DNA of 46,775 bases from Lentisphaerota bacterium (GTDB taxonomy: Bacteria; Verrucomicrobiota; Kiritimatiellia; UBA8416; JABMPJ01). Each line of letters starts with the position of its first letter. The first letter of the stretch is position 1. The stretch is from the NCBI GenBank assembly GCA_013203785.1, contig JABMPJ010000106.1, positions 1 through 46,775 of the forward strand, read 5' to 3'. Below, one piece after another: positions 9,551 to 17,306 of this stretch. The notes under the pieces were generated by a model. It made no database searches. It saw nothing but the letters and a program-made list of their open reading frames with translations, and was not told where the DNA came from. A program made the translations under genes and the position numbers.

Positions 9551-10765
9551 ATGATCTCCACAACACACGACATCTATAGTGATCCGGACGTCCCGAATTC
9601 TCTTGGCAGTTTCGAAGGCATGACGACCGACATCTGGCCTCCGGTAGCGCCGAGCGCCACGCACGTGAGTGCCTTCGAACGTTTGGGCCAGCTATTGCCC
9701 GGCCTGTTGCTGGCGGCGGGTGTGGCTTGGTTGGGTGCCTACCTCAGCCAGTGGGTGGGCGTGAGCGTGCTGGGCCTCGAACGCAGCCCGATCAGTGGTC
9801 TGATGATGGCTATCTGCGTCGGCCTGGTGGTGCGCAACGCGTTGGGACTGCCCACCGTCTACACGCCTGGGATTCGAATCTGCGTATCGCTGATCCTGCG
9901 TCTCGGCGTGGCATTGCTGGGCATGCGCCTGAGTCTGGCGATCGCCGGGGCAATCGGCTTGGCGGCGCTTCCTTGCGCGATCGGAGGCGTAGTCGGCTCG
10001 CTGCTGTTGGTGAGCTGGATCGGCCGACGCGCGGGCTTGTCGTGGCGACTCAGCGCCCTGATCGCGGTCGGTACGGGAATCTGCGGGGTCAGCGCCATCG
10101 TCGCCACCGCGTCGGTGGTGGATGCGGAAGAAGACGAGATCAGTTACGCGGCCGCCACGATCACACTCTTCGGAATGATCGGCATGATGATTTATCCGTT
10201 CCTGGCCTACTCCATGTTTCCGCTTCGCCCCGAGTTAGCTGGCTGCCTGATGGGCACGGGCATACACGATACGGCGCAGGTCGTCGCCGCCGGCATGATC
10301 TACCAGCAGCTATACTCCGCGCCACAAGCGCTGAACGCCGCCGTGGTGACGAAGTTGATGCGCAACCTCTGCCTGATTGCCGCTGTGCCGGCCGTGGCCT
10401 GGATGCACCATCACGCTCACAGCGGGGAGACAAATCGCCCACGGTTACACTGGCGCAAGGCCGTGCCGCTCTTCATCATCGGCTTTATCGGCCTGGTCTT
10501 GCTGCGCAGTCTGGGCGACGCGGTCACCGTCGGCTCCGAGCGAATCGCGGGGGCCTGGACGCAGGCCGTCTCCTTGAGCCAGATCGTGGCGGGCGGCTGT
10601 CTGGCTCTGGCCATGGCGTCGGTCGGGCTGAATACCGATTTGAAGCGCTTGGTACGTCTGGGCATCCGACCCTTGCTCGTCGGTTTCGCGGCCGCCCTTA
10701 TCGTCGGGCTCATCGGCCTGATCACGATCGGACTGTTTACGCGTTTTCTCATACCTGTAACCTGA
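9551..10765 (+). CDS. YeiH-family (UPF0324) putative sulfite/sulfate exporter
   Basis: The product is 404 residues with about ten membrane segments. It carries the family hallmarks GTGICGVSAIVATASV and MGTGIHDTAQVVAAG. YeiH-type proteins are annotated as putative sulfate exporters and are repeatedly found beside sulfonate-degradation genes, where they are thought to remove sulfite or sulfate released in the cytoplasm. The start at ATG 9551, 7 bp after the reductase stop, avoids overlap; its ribosome binding site is weak, which suggests translational coupling. Its position between the reductase and dioxygenase genes is the main evidence that this operon handles a sulfonated compound. Confidence 0.85.
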   Translation: MISTTHDIYSDPDVPNSLGSFEGMTTDIWPPVAPSATHVSAFERLGQLLPGLLLAAGVAWLGAYLSQWVGVSVLGLERSPISGLMMAICVGLVVRNALGLPTVYTPGIRICVSLILRLGVALLGMRLSLAIAGAIGLAALPCAIGGVVGSLLLVSWIGRRAGLSWRLSALIAVGTGICGVSAIVATASVVDAEEDEISYAAATITLFGMIGMMIYPFLAYSMFPLRPELAGCLMGTGIHDTAQVVAAGMIYQQLYSAPQALNAAVVTKLMRNLCLIAAVPAVAWMHHHAHSGETNRPRLHWRKAVPLFIIGFIGLVLLRSLGDAVTVGSERIAGAWTQAVSLSQIVAGGCLALAMASVGLNTDLKRLVRLGIRPLLVGFAAALIVGLIGLITIGLFTRFLIPVT

Positions 10766-10792
10766 CAACCGCTACAACAAGAGGAATCCACC

Positions 10793-11797
10793 ATGCACCG
10801 TATCACCGTCAACACAGTTAGCGCGCCGTTTCAACGCCACGACTCCGGCTCGGTCTTCCCGCTCCTGCAGGTCTGCGACAGTCCCACCGCCAGCCTCGCC
10901 GACACTGCGGCATGGGTCCACGCCAATCGCGATGAATTGGATGCTAAACTTGGCCAGCACGCCGCCATCCTATTCCGTGGCTTCCCGCTGCGTGACGCTG
11001 AAGCGTTCGACACCTTCCTGACGGCTTTCGGCTACGAGTCCTTTACCTACAAGGAGTCCCTGTCGAACGCGGTGCGTGTGAATCGCACGGAGCGCGTGTT
11101 CACCGCGAACGAGGCCCCGGCTGACTTCAACATCCAGCTGCACCACGAGATGGCCCAGACTCCAGTCTACCCCAGCAAACTCTTCTTCTTCTGTCAGACT
11201 GCGGCCGAAACAGGCGGCGCCACACCCGTCTGTCGGTCCGACGATCTGTACGACGCGCTCTGTCGTGAGCGGCCCGAGTTCATGGCGACCTGCGAAAAGG
11301 TGGGTCTGCGTTACACCAACTATATGCCGACAGTAGATGACCCCAGCTCCGGCATGGGTCGTTCCTGGCAGAGCACCTTCAGAGCCACGACCCGTGAAGA
11401 GGCGGAGTCACGACTGCATGGTTTCGGCTACGACTGGGAGTGGAGGAACGACGGTTCACTATGCGCCACCACCCCCGTGCTGCAAGCGGTACGCACCCTT
11501 AAATCCGGCCGCAAGAGCTTCTTCAACCAGCTCATCGCCGCCTTCAAAGGCTGGAAGGACGGGCGTAACGACCCGGCCAAAGCCATCACCTTTGGCGACG
11601 GCTCGCCCATGGACGCGGCTGCCGTTGACCGCGCCGCGGAACTGGCTGACGCCATCACCGTGGACTTGCCCTGGCAGGCTGGAGACATCTGCCTGCTCGA
11701 CAACTACGCCGCCATGCACGGCCGCCGGACCTTCACCGGCACACGTCAGATCTTGGCCGCCCTCGTGAAAGGCGAGATGCTGATGGCCGAGTCATGA
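10793..11797 (+). CDS. TauD/TfdA-like Fe(II)/2-oxoglutarate dioxygenase (At3g21360-like)
   Basis: The product is 334 residues, the full length of the family. Iron ligands are visible as an HxE variant (LHHEM, His117 and Glu119) and a distal His309 (AAMHGRRTF), with Arg318 placed to bind 2-oxoglutarate. PSKLFFFC, ETGGATPV, GRSWQSTF and FNQLIAAFKGW strongly recall the plant clavaminate-synthase-like protein At3g21360 rather than classical taurine dioxygenase, which uses HxD. TauD relatives hydroxylate the carbon beside a sulfonate and release sulfite. AGAGGA precedes the ATG. It is the last intact gene before the IS21 remnant, so the operon may originally have been longer. Confidence 0.87.
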   Translation: MHRITVNTVSAPFQRHDSGSVFPLLQVCDSPTASLADTAAWVHANRDELDAKLGQHAAILFRGFPLRDAEAFDTFLTAFGYESFTYKESLSNAVRVNRTERVFTANEAPADFNIQLHHEMAQTPVYPSKLFFFCQTAAETGGATPVCRSDDLYDALCRERPEFMATCEKVGLRYTNYMPTVDDPSSGMGRSWQSTFRATTREEAESRLHGFGYDWEWRNDGSLCATTPVLQAVRTLKSGRKSFFNQLIAAFKGWKDGRNDPAKAITFGDGSPMDAAAVDRAAELADAITVDLPWQAGDICLLDNYAAMHGRRTFTGTRQILAALVKGEMLMAES

Positions 11798-11827
11798 CCG
11801 ACTCCTCTTGGGACCATGGCATGATTA

Positions 11828-12979
11828 TTGGGTAACGAGATCGTTCGGATAACCGATCCGGCTACTGGCGAGGTGTGCGATGCAGAGATTTTCGTAGCCG
11901 CCCTAGGGGCGAGCCAGTACCTCTACGCTGAAGCGACCCGTACCCAGCAGCTTCCTGACTGGATCGGCTCACATGTTCGCACCTTTGAATACCTGGGCGG
12001 AGTAACCGAGATCGTGGTACCGGGCAACCTCAAAAGCGGTGTAACGAAAGCCTGCCGATACGAACCCGATGTCAACCCGACCTACGCGAATATGGCCGAC
12101 TATTACGGGATAGCTGTCATTCCTGCACGGCCCAAGAAGCCGAAAGATAAAGCCAAGGTTGAGTCCGGGGTGCAAATCGTTGAACGGGAAGTTCTAGCCC
12201 GCTTACGGGATCGCACGTTCTTCTCACTGGGCGAGCTGAACCAGGCCATCAGAGAGCTTGTGGCGGCCGTTAACACGCGTCCGTTCCAGAAACTGGATGA
12301 ATCGCGGCGGCAACTGTTCGAGGAGCTTGATCAGCCGGCATTGAAAGCTCTTCCATCGCGACGTTACGAGTACGGTGAGTTCTTTCTGCCCACGGTGAAC
12401 ATCGACTATCACGTGGAGCTACTCGGGCACTACTACAGCGTGCCTTATACCCTGAAGGGGCAGAAGGTTGAGGCGCGCCTAACCGCCCGCATGCTCGAGA
12501 TCCTGTATCGCGGTAAACGCGTTGCCAGTCATGTACGGAATGATCGCACGGGACACCATACGACGGATCCATCCCACATGCCCAAGGCGCACAGGGAGCA
12601 CATGGAGTGGTCTCCGAGCCGGATTACTCAGTGGGCGGGAACGATCGGATCGCACTGTGCCCTGGCAGCTGAAGAGATCATCAGGAGTCGGCAGCATCCC
12701 GAGCAGGGCTACCGCGCATGTCTCGGCCTTGTGAGGCTATCGAAGAGCTACGAGGCCAGCCGGGTTGATGCGGCCTGCCACAGGGCTTTAGCGTTGGAGG
12801 TCTGCACCTATCAGAGCATCATATCGATCCTGAAGACCGGCAAAGACTCCGAGCCGCTTCCGGGTGATGGTGCCGATCTTATGGGCTGCAATGTCCATCA
12901 CCAGAATGTTCGAGGCAAAGCCTATTACAGCACACAGAATGACACCCCAAAAAGAGAGGACCTGACACATGCTCAATGA
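11828..12979 (+). pseudogene. istA: IstA transposase, N-terminus deleted
   Basis: An open frame of 383 residues matches the C-terminal three quarters of IS21 IstA. It starts inside the DDE catalytic domain ([77 protein letters not shown]) and continues through the C-terminal region ([25 protein letters not shown]). The helix-turn-helix and the first catalytic Asp, normally just before this point, are absent. The TTG at 11828 is simply where the frame opens and probably not a real start. The 3' end overlaps istB by 11 bp, as in intact IS21. Confidence 0.87.
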
Positions 12980-13705
12980 CCAGACAATGACCCAACTCCA
13001 CGACATGAAGCTTCACGGTATGGCCGACGCGTATGGGGAGCAGCGGCAACAGCCTCAGATGGCCGAGATCGACTTCGATGAACGCCTTGGCATGCTGGTT
13101 GACCGACAGTGGCGCTGGCGCGAGGAACGGGCTCTTACGACGCGCCTTCGCACGGCCAAGTTCAAGATGCCCGCCTGCATGGAAGATATCGATTACCGTG
13201 CAAAACGGGGCCTGAAACGGGCTACGATGGATGCCCTTCGCAGTGGCGAATGGATCGGCTTCCATCAGAACGTCATTTTGACTGGCCCCACGGGAACGGG
13301 GAAGACGTTCCTGGCCTGTGCGGTGGGTACCAATGCCTGCCGGCAGGTTATCGGGTGAAGTACTTCGTGGCGGCCACACTCTTTCGGCTGCTACGCTCGG
13401 CACATGCAGATGGCAGCTACATGCGCCTGACGGGCCGGTTGGCCAAGACGGATCTGCTCATCCTGGATGACTGGGGCATGGAGACGCTCCAGGCATCGGA
13501 ATACCGCGATCTCCTGGAGATCCTCGATGATCGACAGGGCAAGGGAGCGACACTCATCACCAGTCAGTTCCCCGAGGAGCTGTGGCACGACACGATCGGC
13601 AACCCGACCGTTGCCGATGCAATCTTGGACCGGCTCGTCCACAACGCGCACAAGATCAAGCTTGAGGGAGAATCAATGCGCAAACCCAAGAATACCGCAC
13701 GATGA
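12969..13705 (+). pseudogene. istB: IstB helper ATPase, single-base frameshift
   Basis: IstB is the AAA+ ATPase that assists IS21 transposition. The first frame (12969-13358) runs through the Walker A motif GPTGTGKT and then stops after NACRQ. The continuation GYRVKYFVAATLFRLL...LLILDDWG...SMRKPK is in the next frame and is open to 13705. Losing one G near 13346 (CAGGTTATCGGG where CAGGGTTATCGGG would read through) explains the break. Apart from that the protein would be full length, about 245 residues. Either the gene is dead or the base is a sequencing error. Confidence 0.85.
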
Positions 13706-13717
13706 AACGGCCCAGCT

Positions 13718-13737
13718 CCTGGCACCTTCGTGCCAGG
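13718..13737 (+). terminator. Hairpin after istB
   Basis: A perfect 8-bp stem (CCTGGCAC/GTGCCAGG) with a CTTC loop begins 13 bp after the istB stop. A CTCTTT stretch follows about 10 bp later. It could end the IS transcript. A second perfect hairpin (GCCCCGT AA ACGGGGC, 13779-13794) lies downstream. Neither has a clean U tract. Confidence 0.45.
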
Positions 13738-13932
13738 CTTAGTAGGCCTCTTTAGAAGGAGGGCAAGAAGAGAACGTCGCCCCGTAAACGGGGCTCCGAT
13801 GGAGCCAGGAGAGCACTGACATCTTGACTCTTATCGGCCACTTATATAAACCACAACTACCAGCGTCGCTTCGCTCCGATTACCCGGCCGATATCATCCC
13901 GGAATCGGTGGCCGATTAGACCGGAATACGCA

Positions 13933-14592
13933 TGCGTGGGGCGAGTTCTCGATACGCTGGAAGAGAAGGGCCTCCGTGAGGACACCCTCGTCATCTACTG
14001 CTCTGATCATGGTGAACTGCTCTATCAACATGGGATTTGTGAGAAACACACGATGTTCGAGGCCGCTATATCCATCCCTTTGATCCTCTCTCTGCCGGGG
14101 CGGATCGCGGAAGGGATCTCATCCGACGCGTTGGTAGAGAATATAGACATCCTGCCCACGGCCATGAATATCGTTGGAATCGGCGTGCCGGAGTGGGTCA
14201 ATGGCGTCGACCTGTCACCGACCTTTGAAGGTGGCGACGTGAAAGAGCATGTGTTCTGCGAATACCATCACACGCTGGATGCGACTCGGATGCTCCGGAC
14301 GAAGAGGTACAAATTCATCTACACTGAAGATGATATCAACGAACTCTATGACATGGAGCATGATCCTGAAGAGAAATACAATTTGACCTTCTATCCGCAG
14401 TACAAAGAGATTGCCGCGCAGATGGAAGCGAAGGTGCTGGAGGACTGGGATCCGCCTGATGTGCCGGAATACGGGAAATGGAATGATCTCAACGAGCGCA
14501 AGCAGAAACAGATTCTGGACGGTCTGCTCATACAGAATGTCAGGCCAGATCCCCCACGCTTTGTCACGGAAAGGTGTGACACCGGGGAATAG
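13933..14592 (+). pseudogene. Sulfatase, C-terminal half only, cut by IS21
   Basis: The open frame from GTG 13936 gives 218 residues of a type I (formylglycine) sulfatase C-terminal half. It contains VGRVLDTLEEKGLREDTLVI, the metal-ligand motif SDHGELL, KHTMFEAAISIPLIL, and the late LYDMEHDPEEKYNL and PPRF motifs. The N-terminal half with the CxPSR modification site and the first metal ligands is missing, so it cannot be active. The coding sequence resumes directly at the right end of the IS21 element. Intact relatives are about 450-500 residues. It indicates that the ancestral cluster handled sulfate-ester sugars as well as the putative sulfonate. Confidence 0.88.
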
Positions 14593-14647
14593 GGCATGAT
14601 GTCACCAATTGGTTGGCCGCGTGCGTGCGGCTACCGTAGTTATTTAG

Positions 14648-14682
14648 GACGCCCTAGGTTTCAGATGTCTTCCAAGGGCGTC
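14648..14682. terminator. Inverted repeat between convergent genes
   Basis: An 8-bp perfect inverted repeat (GACGCCCT / AGGGCGTC, 14648-14655 and 14675-14682) lies between the ends of the sulfatase remnant and the second ROK gene, 4 bp from the ROK stop. The loop is 19 nt and there is no strong U tract, so it may act as a bidirectional terminator or only as a 3' stabilising hairpin. Confidence 0.45.
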
Positions 14683-14685
14683 GAG

Positions 14686-15903
14686 CTACCGTGTCGGCTT
14701 CCATTGGTCCACGACCAGGGCGGCGGCACCGAGGGCGCCACTGTAAGGGCCCAGCGCTGACATGGCGATGGAGGGGGGGGGGAGGCCTGTTGCTGCAAAA
14801 CAGGCGCGCGACACCTGAGCGATGGAGTTCAAGAAATCATCGCCAAGGGACGCCAGAGGTCCTGCGAGAATCACTTGCTCGGGTGCCAGGCAGAATGAGA
14901 GGTGCGCAATGGCCCAGCCCAGGCTGCCGGCAGCAGCATTGATGACGCTGCGGGTCAGGCGGTCGTGGGCGAGATAAGCATCGACGATGTGTTCGGCGTT
15001 CAGTGAACGGGACCGGTCGCCCAATGCTGAGCGGCGGCCTGCTGCAATGGCATGGGCCAGCGAGTCATGAATGGCGCGGACGGATGCAATCTCCTCGAGT
15101 TCGCGTGGACCGCTCTTCTGAATCGGGCGTAAACTGCCGTGGGATGTCGCCCTGTATACTGGGCATCGCCAGAATCCGATCTCCCCGGCTCCATCGGACA
15201 ATCCGCTGTAGAGTTGACGATTCACTACGATACCGGCACCAATCCCGCTCCGGACCGACAGGCAGGCAAATGAGTTGAGGCTCCGGCCCTGCCCAAACCA
15301 GAGTTCGGCCAGCGCCATAGCGTTGGCCGTGTTCTCGATGTAAACAGGCACATCGAAGCGTTCGGCAATCGGGCTCACCAGCGGCACGTTCTGGAATCCC
15401 TTGATGTAGCGGTATTCTCTCGCTGTGCCTTTGCTGCGGTCAACAGGGCCGGGTGAACCTATGCCGATGCCGAGCAAGCGAAGCAGTTTAGCGGGGAGGA
15501 CCTCCTCGATGGCCCGGACAATAGCATTCACGACGTCGTGCGCTGTGTCGGTGCGTCGAATGGGGTGGCGGGTCTGGGCCACAACGTTCTGCGCAAAGTC
15601 CATCGCGACGGCCAGTATCTCATCGGCATAGAAGTCGACCCCGATGAACTGCCCGGCCACGGGATTCAGGGCGATGCTGGTGCGGGGACGGCCAACCCCT
15701 GTTGCCGCTCGCTCTCCCTCGATCAGTATGCCTTCGTGCAACAAGCGATCAACGTAGGCGCCGATCGTGGTTGGCGAAAGCGTGAGGGCGTGTGAGAGCT
15801 CGATGCGCGACAATCCTCCTGCGGCCCGGATGTGTTTGACCAGCATCGCCTCTTGATCGGCAATCAGTGCGCCCTTTTTCTGCACGTCCCGTGATGGTTT
15901 CAT
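14686..15903 (-). CDS. ROK-family transcriptional repressor (second)
   Basis: The product is 405 residues. A winged HTH (residues about 15-70, LVKHIRAAGGLSRIELSHALTLSPTTIGAYVDRLL) precedes a ROK domain with GVDFYADEILAVAMD, GIGIGSPGPVD, ENTANAMALAELWFG and GIGAGIVVNRQLYSG. The zinc cluster is not recognisable after GEIGFWRCP. I prefer ATG 15903, with AGAGAGA before it, over the in-frame ATG at 15927. It is divergent from the deaminase-like gene at 16062, and the intervening DNA has a NagC/Mlc-like palindrome over the opposite promoter, so repression of the 16062 operon is the likely job. A run of ten C near its 3' end (14773-14782) encodes consecutive prolines. Confidence 0.87.
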   Translation of the reverse strand: MKPSRDVQKKGALIADQEAMLVKHIRAAGGLSRIELSHALTLSPTTIGAYVDRLLHEGILIEGERAATGVGRPRTSIALNPVAGQFIGVDFYADEILAVAMDFAQNVVAQTRHPIRRTDTAHDVVNAIVRAIEEVLPAKLLRLLGIGIGSPGPVDRSKGTAREYRYIKGFQNVPLVSPIAERFDVPVYIENTANAMALAELWFGQGRSLNSFACLSVRSGIGAGIVVNRQLYSGLSDGAGEIGFWRCPVYRATSHGSLRPIQKSGPRELEEIASVRAIHDSLAHAIAAGRRSALGDRSRSLNAEHIVDAYLAHDRLTRSVINAAAGSLGWAIAHLSFCLAPEQVILAGPLASLGDDFLNSIAQVSRACFAATGLPPPSIAMSALGPYSGALGAAALVVDQWKPTR

Positions 15904-15943
15904 GTGTCTCTCTTGTATCGGGATCATCGTTCAGCGTCAATTA

Positions 15944-15963
15944 TTATTGCATCCTTGCAAAAA
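15944..15963. promoter_or_regulatory. Second candidate ROK operator
   Basis: TTATTGCATCCTTGCAAAAA is a weaker, imperfect version of the 15992 palindrome, with an inner TTGCA..TGCAA symmetry. It lies over the probable start region of the ROK gene itself, 41 bp upstream of its ATG, so it may serve autoregulation. Inferred from similarity only. Confidence 0.35.
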
Positions 15964-15967
15964 CAGG

Positions 15968-15995
15968 TTGACGAGACCCCTGTGCGGGCTATTAT
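15968..15995 (+). promoter_or_regulatory. Promoter of the deaminase-like operon
   Basis: TTGACG at 15968-15973 and TATTAT at 15990-15995 are separated by 16 bp. This is one of the best sigma-70-like promoters in the window. Transcription would start near 16002, inside the 15992-16011 palindrome, about 60 bp before ATG 16062. Confidence 0.65.
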
Positions 15996-16011
15996 TCCAC
16001 TAGTGTAATAA
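15992..16011. promoter_or_regulatory. Palindromic ROK operator
   Basis: TTATTCCACTAGTGTAATAA is a 20-bp near-perfect palindrome (TTATT-n-CACTAGTG-n-AATAA). The outer TTATT...AATAA arms match the pattern bound by the ROK repressors NagC and Mlc. It covers the -10 element and the predicted start site of the promoter at 15968-15995, a classic repressor position. The divergent ROK regulator encoded at 14686-15903 is the obvious ligand. Confidence 0.65.
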
Positions 16012-16061
16012 CAGAAATAGGTAGGGCGTGTGTAGGCGGGCTGCAAATCACGGGGGCGATT

Positions 16062-16919
16062 ATGGATATCTATGAGATCGATGTAGAGCACGTGCCGGCG
16101 CAGTGGCGCGAGAAGATAGTGGTAGTGCCGGATAGGGATGCGCTGAACCGTCGGTTGGCTGTCGAATTCGCCGATGCGCTGGAGACAAAGCAAGCAGCAA
16201 GCGAAATGCTCACTCTGATCTGCCCGGTGGGCCCGGTCGATTACCGCTATTTTGTTGAGGAGATCGACCGCCGCAGGTTGAGCTGTCGGAATCTGCGCAC
16301 CATCAATATGGACGAGTACGTCGATGAGAATGACGAACTGATCAGCAAGGAGCATCCGCTCAGTTTCCGACGGTTCATGGATGAGCAGTTTTTTTCGCTT
16401 CTTCCCGAGGACCGTCGTCCGCTCCCGGAGAATGTCCTCTGTCCTGATCCCAAGGCCCCAGAGAAGACCACGCAGCTGATCGATGAGATCGGCGGCGCGG
16501 ACCTGTGCTGGACCGGTTTCGGTATCACCGGTCACATCGCTTTCAATGATCCGCCCCACATGCTGGGCGAATCGACAGACTTGGATGATCTGCGCAACTG
16601 TAAAACGCGGGTGTTGAGGTGTTCTGACATGTCCACCGCACAAATGGCGATGGGCGGTACGCATGGCAATATGGAGATTATTCCTGAACGTGCCGTCACC
16701 ATGGGGATGTATGAGTTACTCAAGACAAAGCGCTTTGGCCTCATCATGATGCGTAACTGGCATGCCGGCCTCTGGCGCCGGGCACTCCTGGGCCCCGTCA
16801 CAAGCGCCTTCCCCGGCTCGCTGCTTCAGGAGCACCCAAATCTCACGGTGACAATTACCGAGCTGGCCGCGGCACCGCCAATGGTCGATGCGCATCAGGA
16901 TACAGGGGAAGAGGCGTGA
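16062..16919 (+). CDS. NagB-family sugar-phosphate deaminase/isomerase
   Basis: The product is 285 residues of the glucosamine-6-phosphate deaminase/6-phosphogluconolactonase superfamily. NMDEYV keeps the first catalytic Asp of NagB and GHIAFNDPP keeps the active-site His. However the Asp two residues before that His is Thr (GITGHIAF), and the later Glu is Asp. The FNDPP form belongs to a divergent COG0363 branch whose substrates are less certain than those of NagB. It opens an operon under a ROK-type operator and is followed immediately by an aldolase remnant, fitting conversion of an amino-sugar or hexose phosphate. A GTG for the next frame overlaps its stop. Confidence 0.78.
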   Translation: MDIYEIDVEHVPAQWREKIVVVPDRDALNRRLAVEFADALETKQAASEMLTLICPVGPVDYRYFVEEIDRRRLSCRNLRTINMDEYVDENDELISKEHPLSFRRFMDEQFFSLLPEDRRPLPENVLCPDPKAPEKTTQLIDEIGGADLCWTGFGITGHIAFNDPPHMLGESTDLDDLRNCKTRVLRCSDMSTAQMAMGGTHGNMEIIPERAVTMGMYELLKTKRFGLIMMRNWHAGLWRRALLGPVTSAFPGSLLQEHPNLTVTITELAAAPPMVDAHQDTGEEA

Positions 16920-17266
16920 GATGTTCTAGTGCAAAACCTCTGGTTGATGCCGCGCAGGGGGGGGATGTCGTTCCCGCGCTGAACAGGGGCTACCGCCATT
17001 GTGTGCATCAAACCGGCGCTGATTTGGGTCTGCTCGCAGCCATGCGCGATGCGGTCTCCGTCCCACTGGTTCAGCATGGCACAGGCGGGATTGGTCTGGA
17101 CGACCTCACACGACTGGCAAAGAGCGGAATGGCCAAGATCAACTTTGGGGAGCCCTTTCGCTACAACTACATCCACTATTTCAACGAACTAACCGACGAA
17201 ATGGAGCATCTCTGGTATACTTGGCGGATTATGCGAGAAGTGAGGAACCGTCTGAAGGGGATATGA
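16916..17266 (+). pseudogene. Class II aldolase remnant, C-terminal part
   Basis: The frame gives 116 residues, whereas class II (FbaA/KbaY/GatY-type) aldolases have about 280-300. Recognisable parts are VPLVQHGTGGIG, with the zinc-ligand His and phosphate-binding glycines, and GMAKINFGEPF, followed by the final helix EVRNRLKGI. The first 30 residues are not aldolase-like, and the catalytic Asp and first zinc ligands are missing. The most likely history is an internal deletion fusing a short 5' piece to the 3' third of the gene. The reading frame is still open and could be translated from GTG 16916, but it should not be active. Moderately sure of the family. Confidence 0.6.
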
Positions 17267-17306
17267 AGCTACTGATTGCCGCACGAGTTGCAGAAGGAAG
17301 AGCCCC

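Larger units (their letters stand above)
11821..13932 (+). mobile_element. IS21-family element, left-truncated and inactive
   Basis: It holds a 5'-deleted istA, a frameshifted istB and a recognisable right end. The right end has the repeated GGAATCGGTGGCCGATTAG-like subterminal motifs usual in IS21 elements and the terminus CCGGAATACGCA at 13921-13932. No matching left end (TGCGTATTCCGG) occurs upstream. The left junction lies in the 30 bp after the dioxygenase stop. On the right, sulfatase coding sequence resumes immediately after 13932. A deletion has therefore removed the left terminus, the first third of istA and probably the 5' half of the sulfatase. The element cannot transpose by itself. 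Confidence 0.85.
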
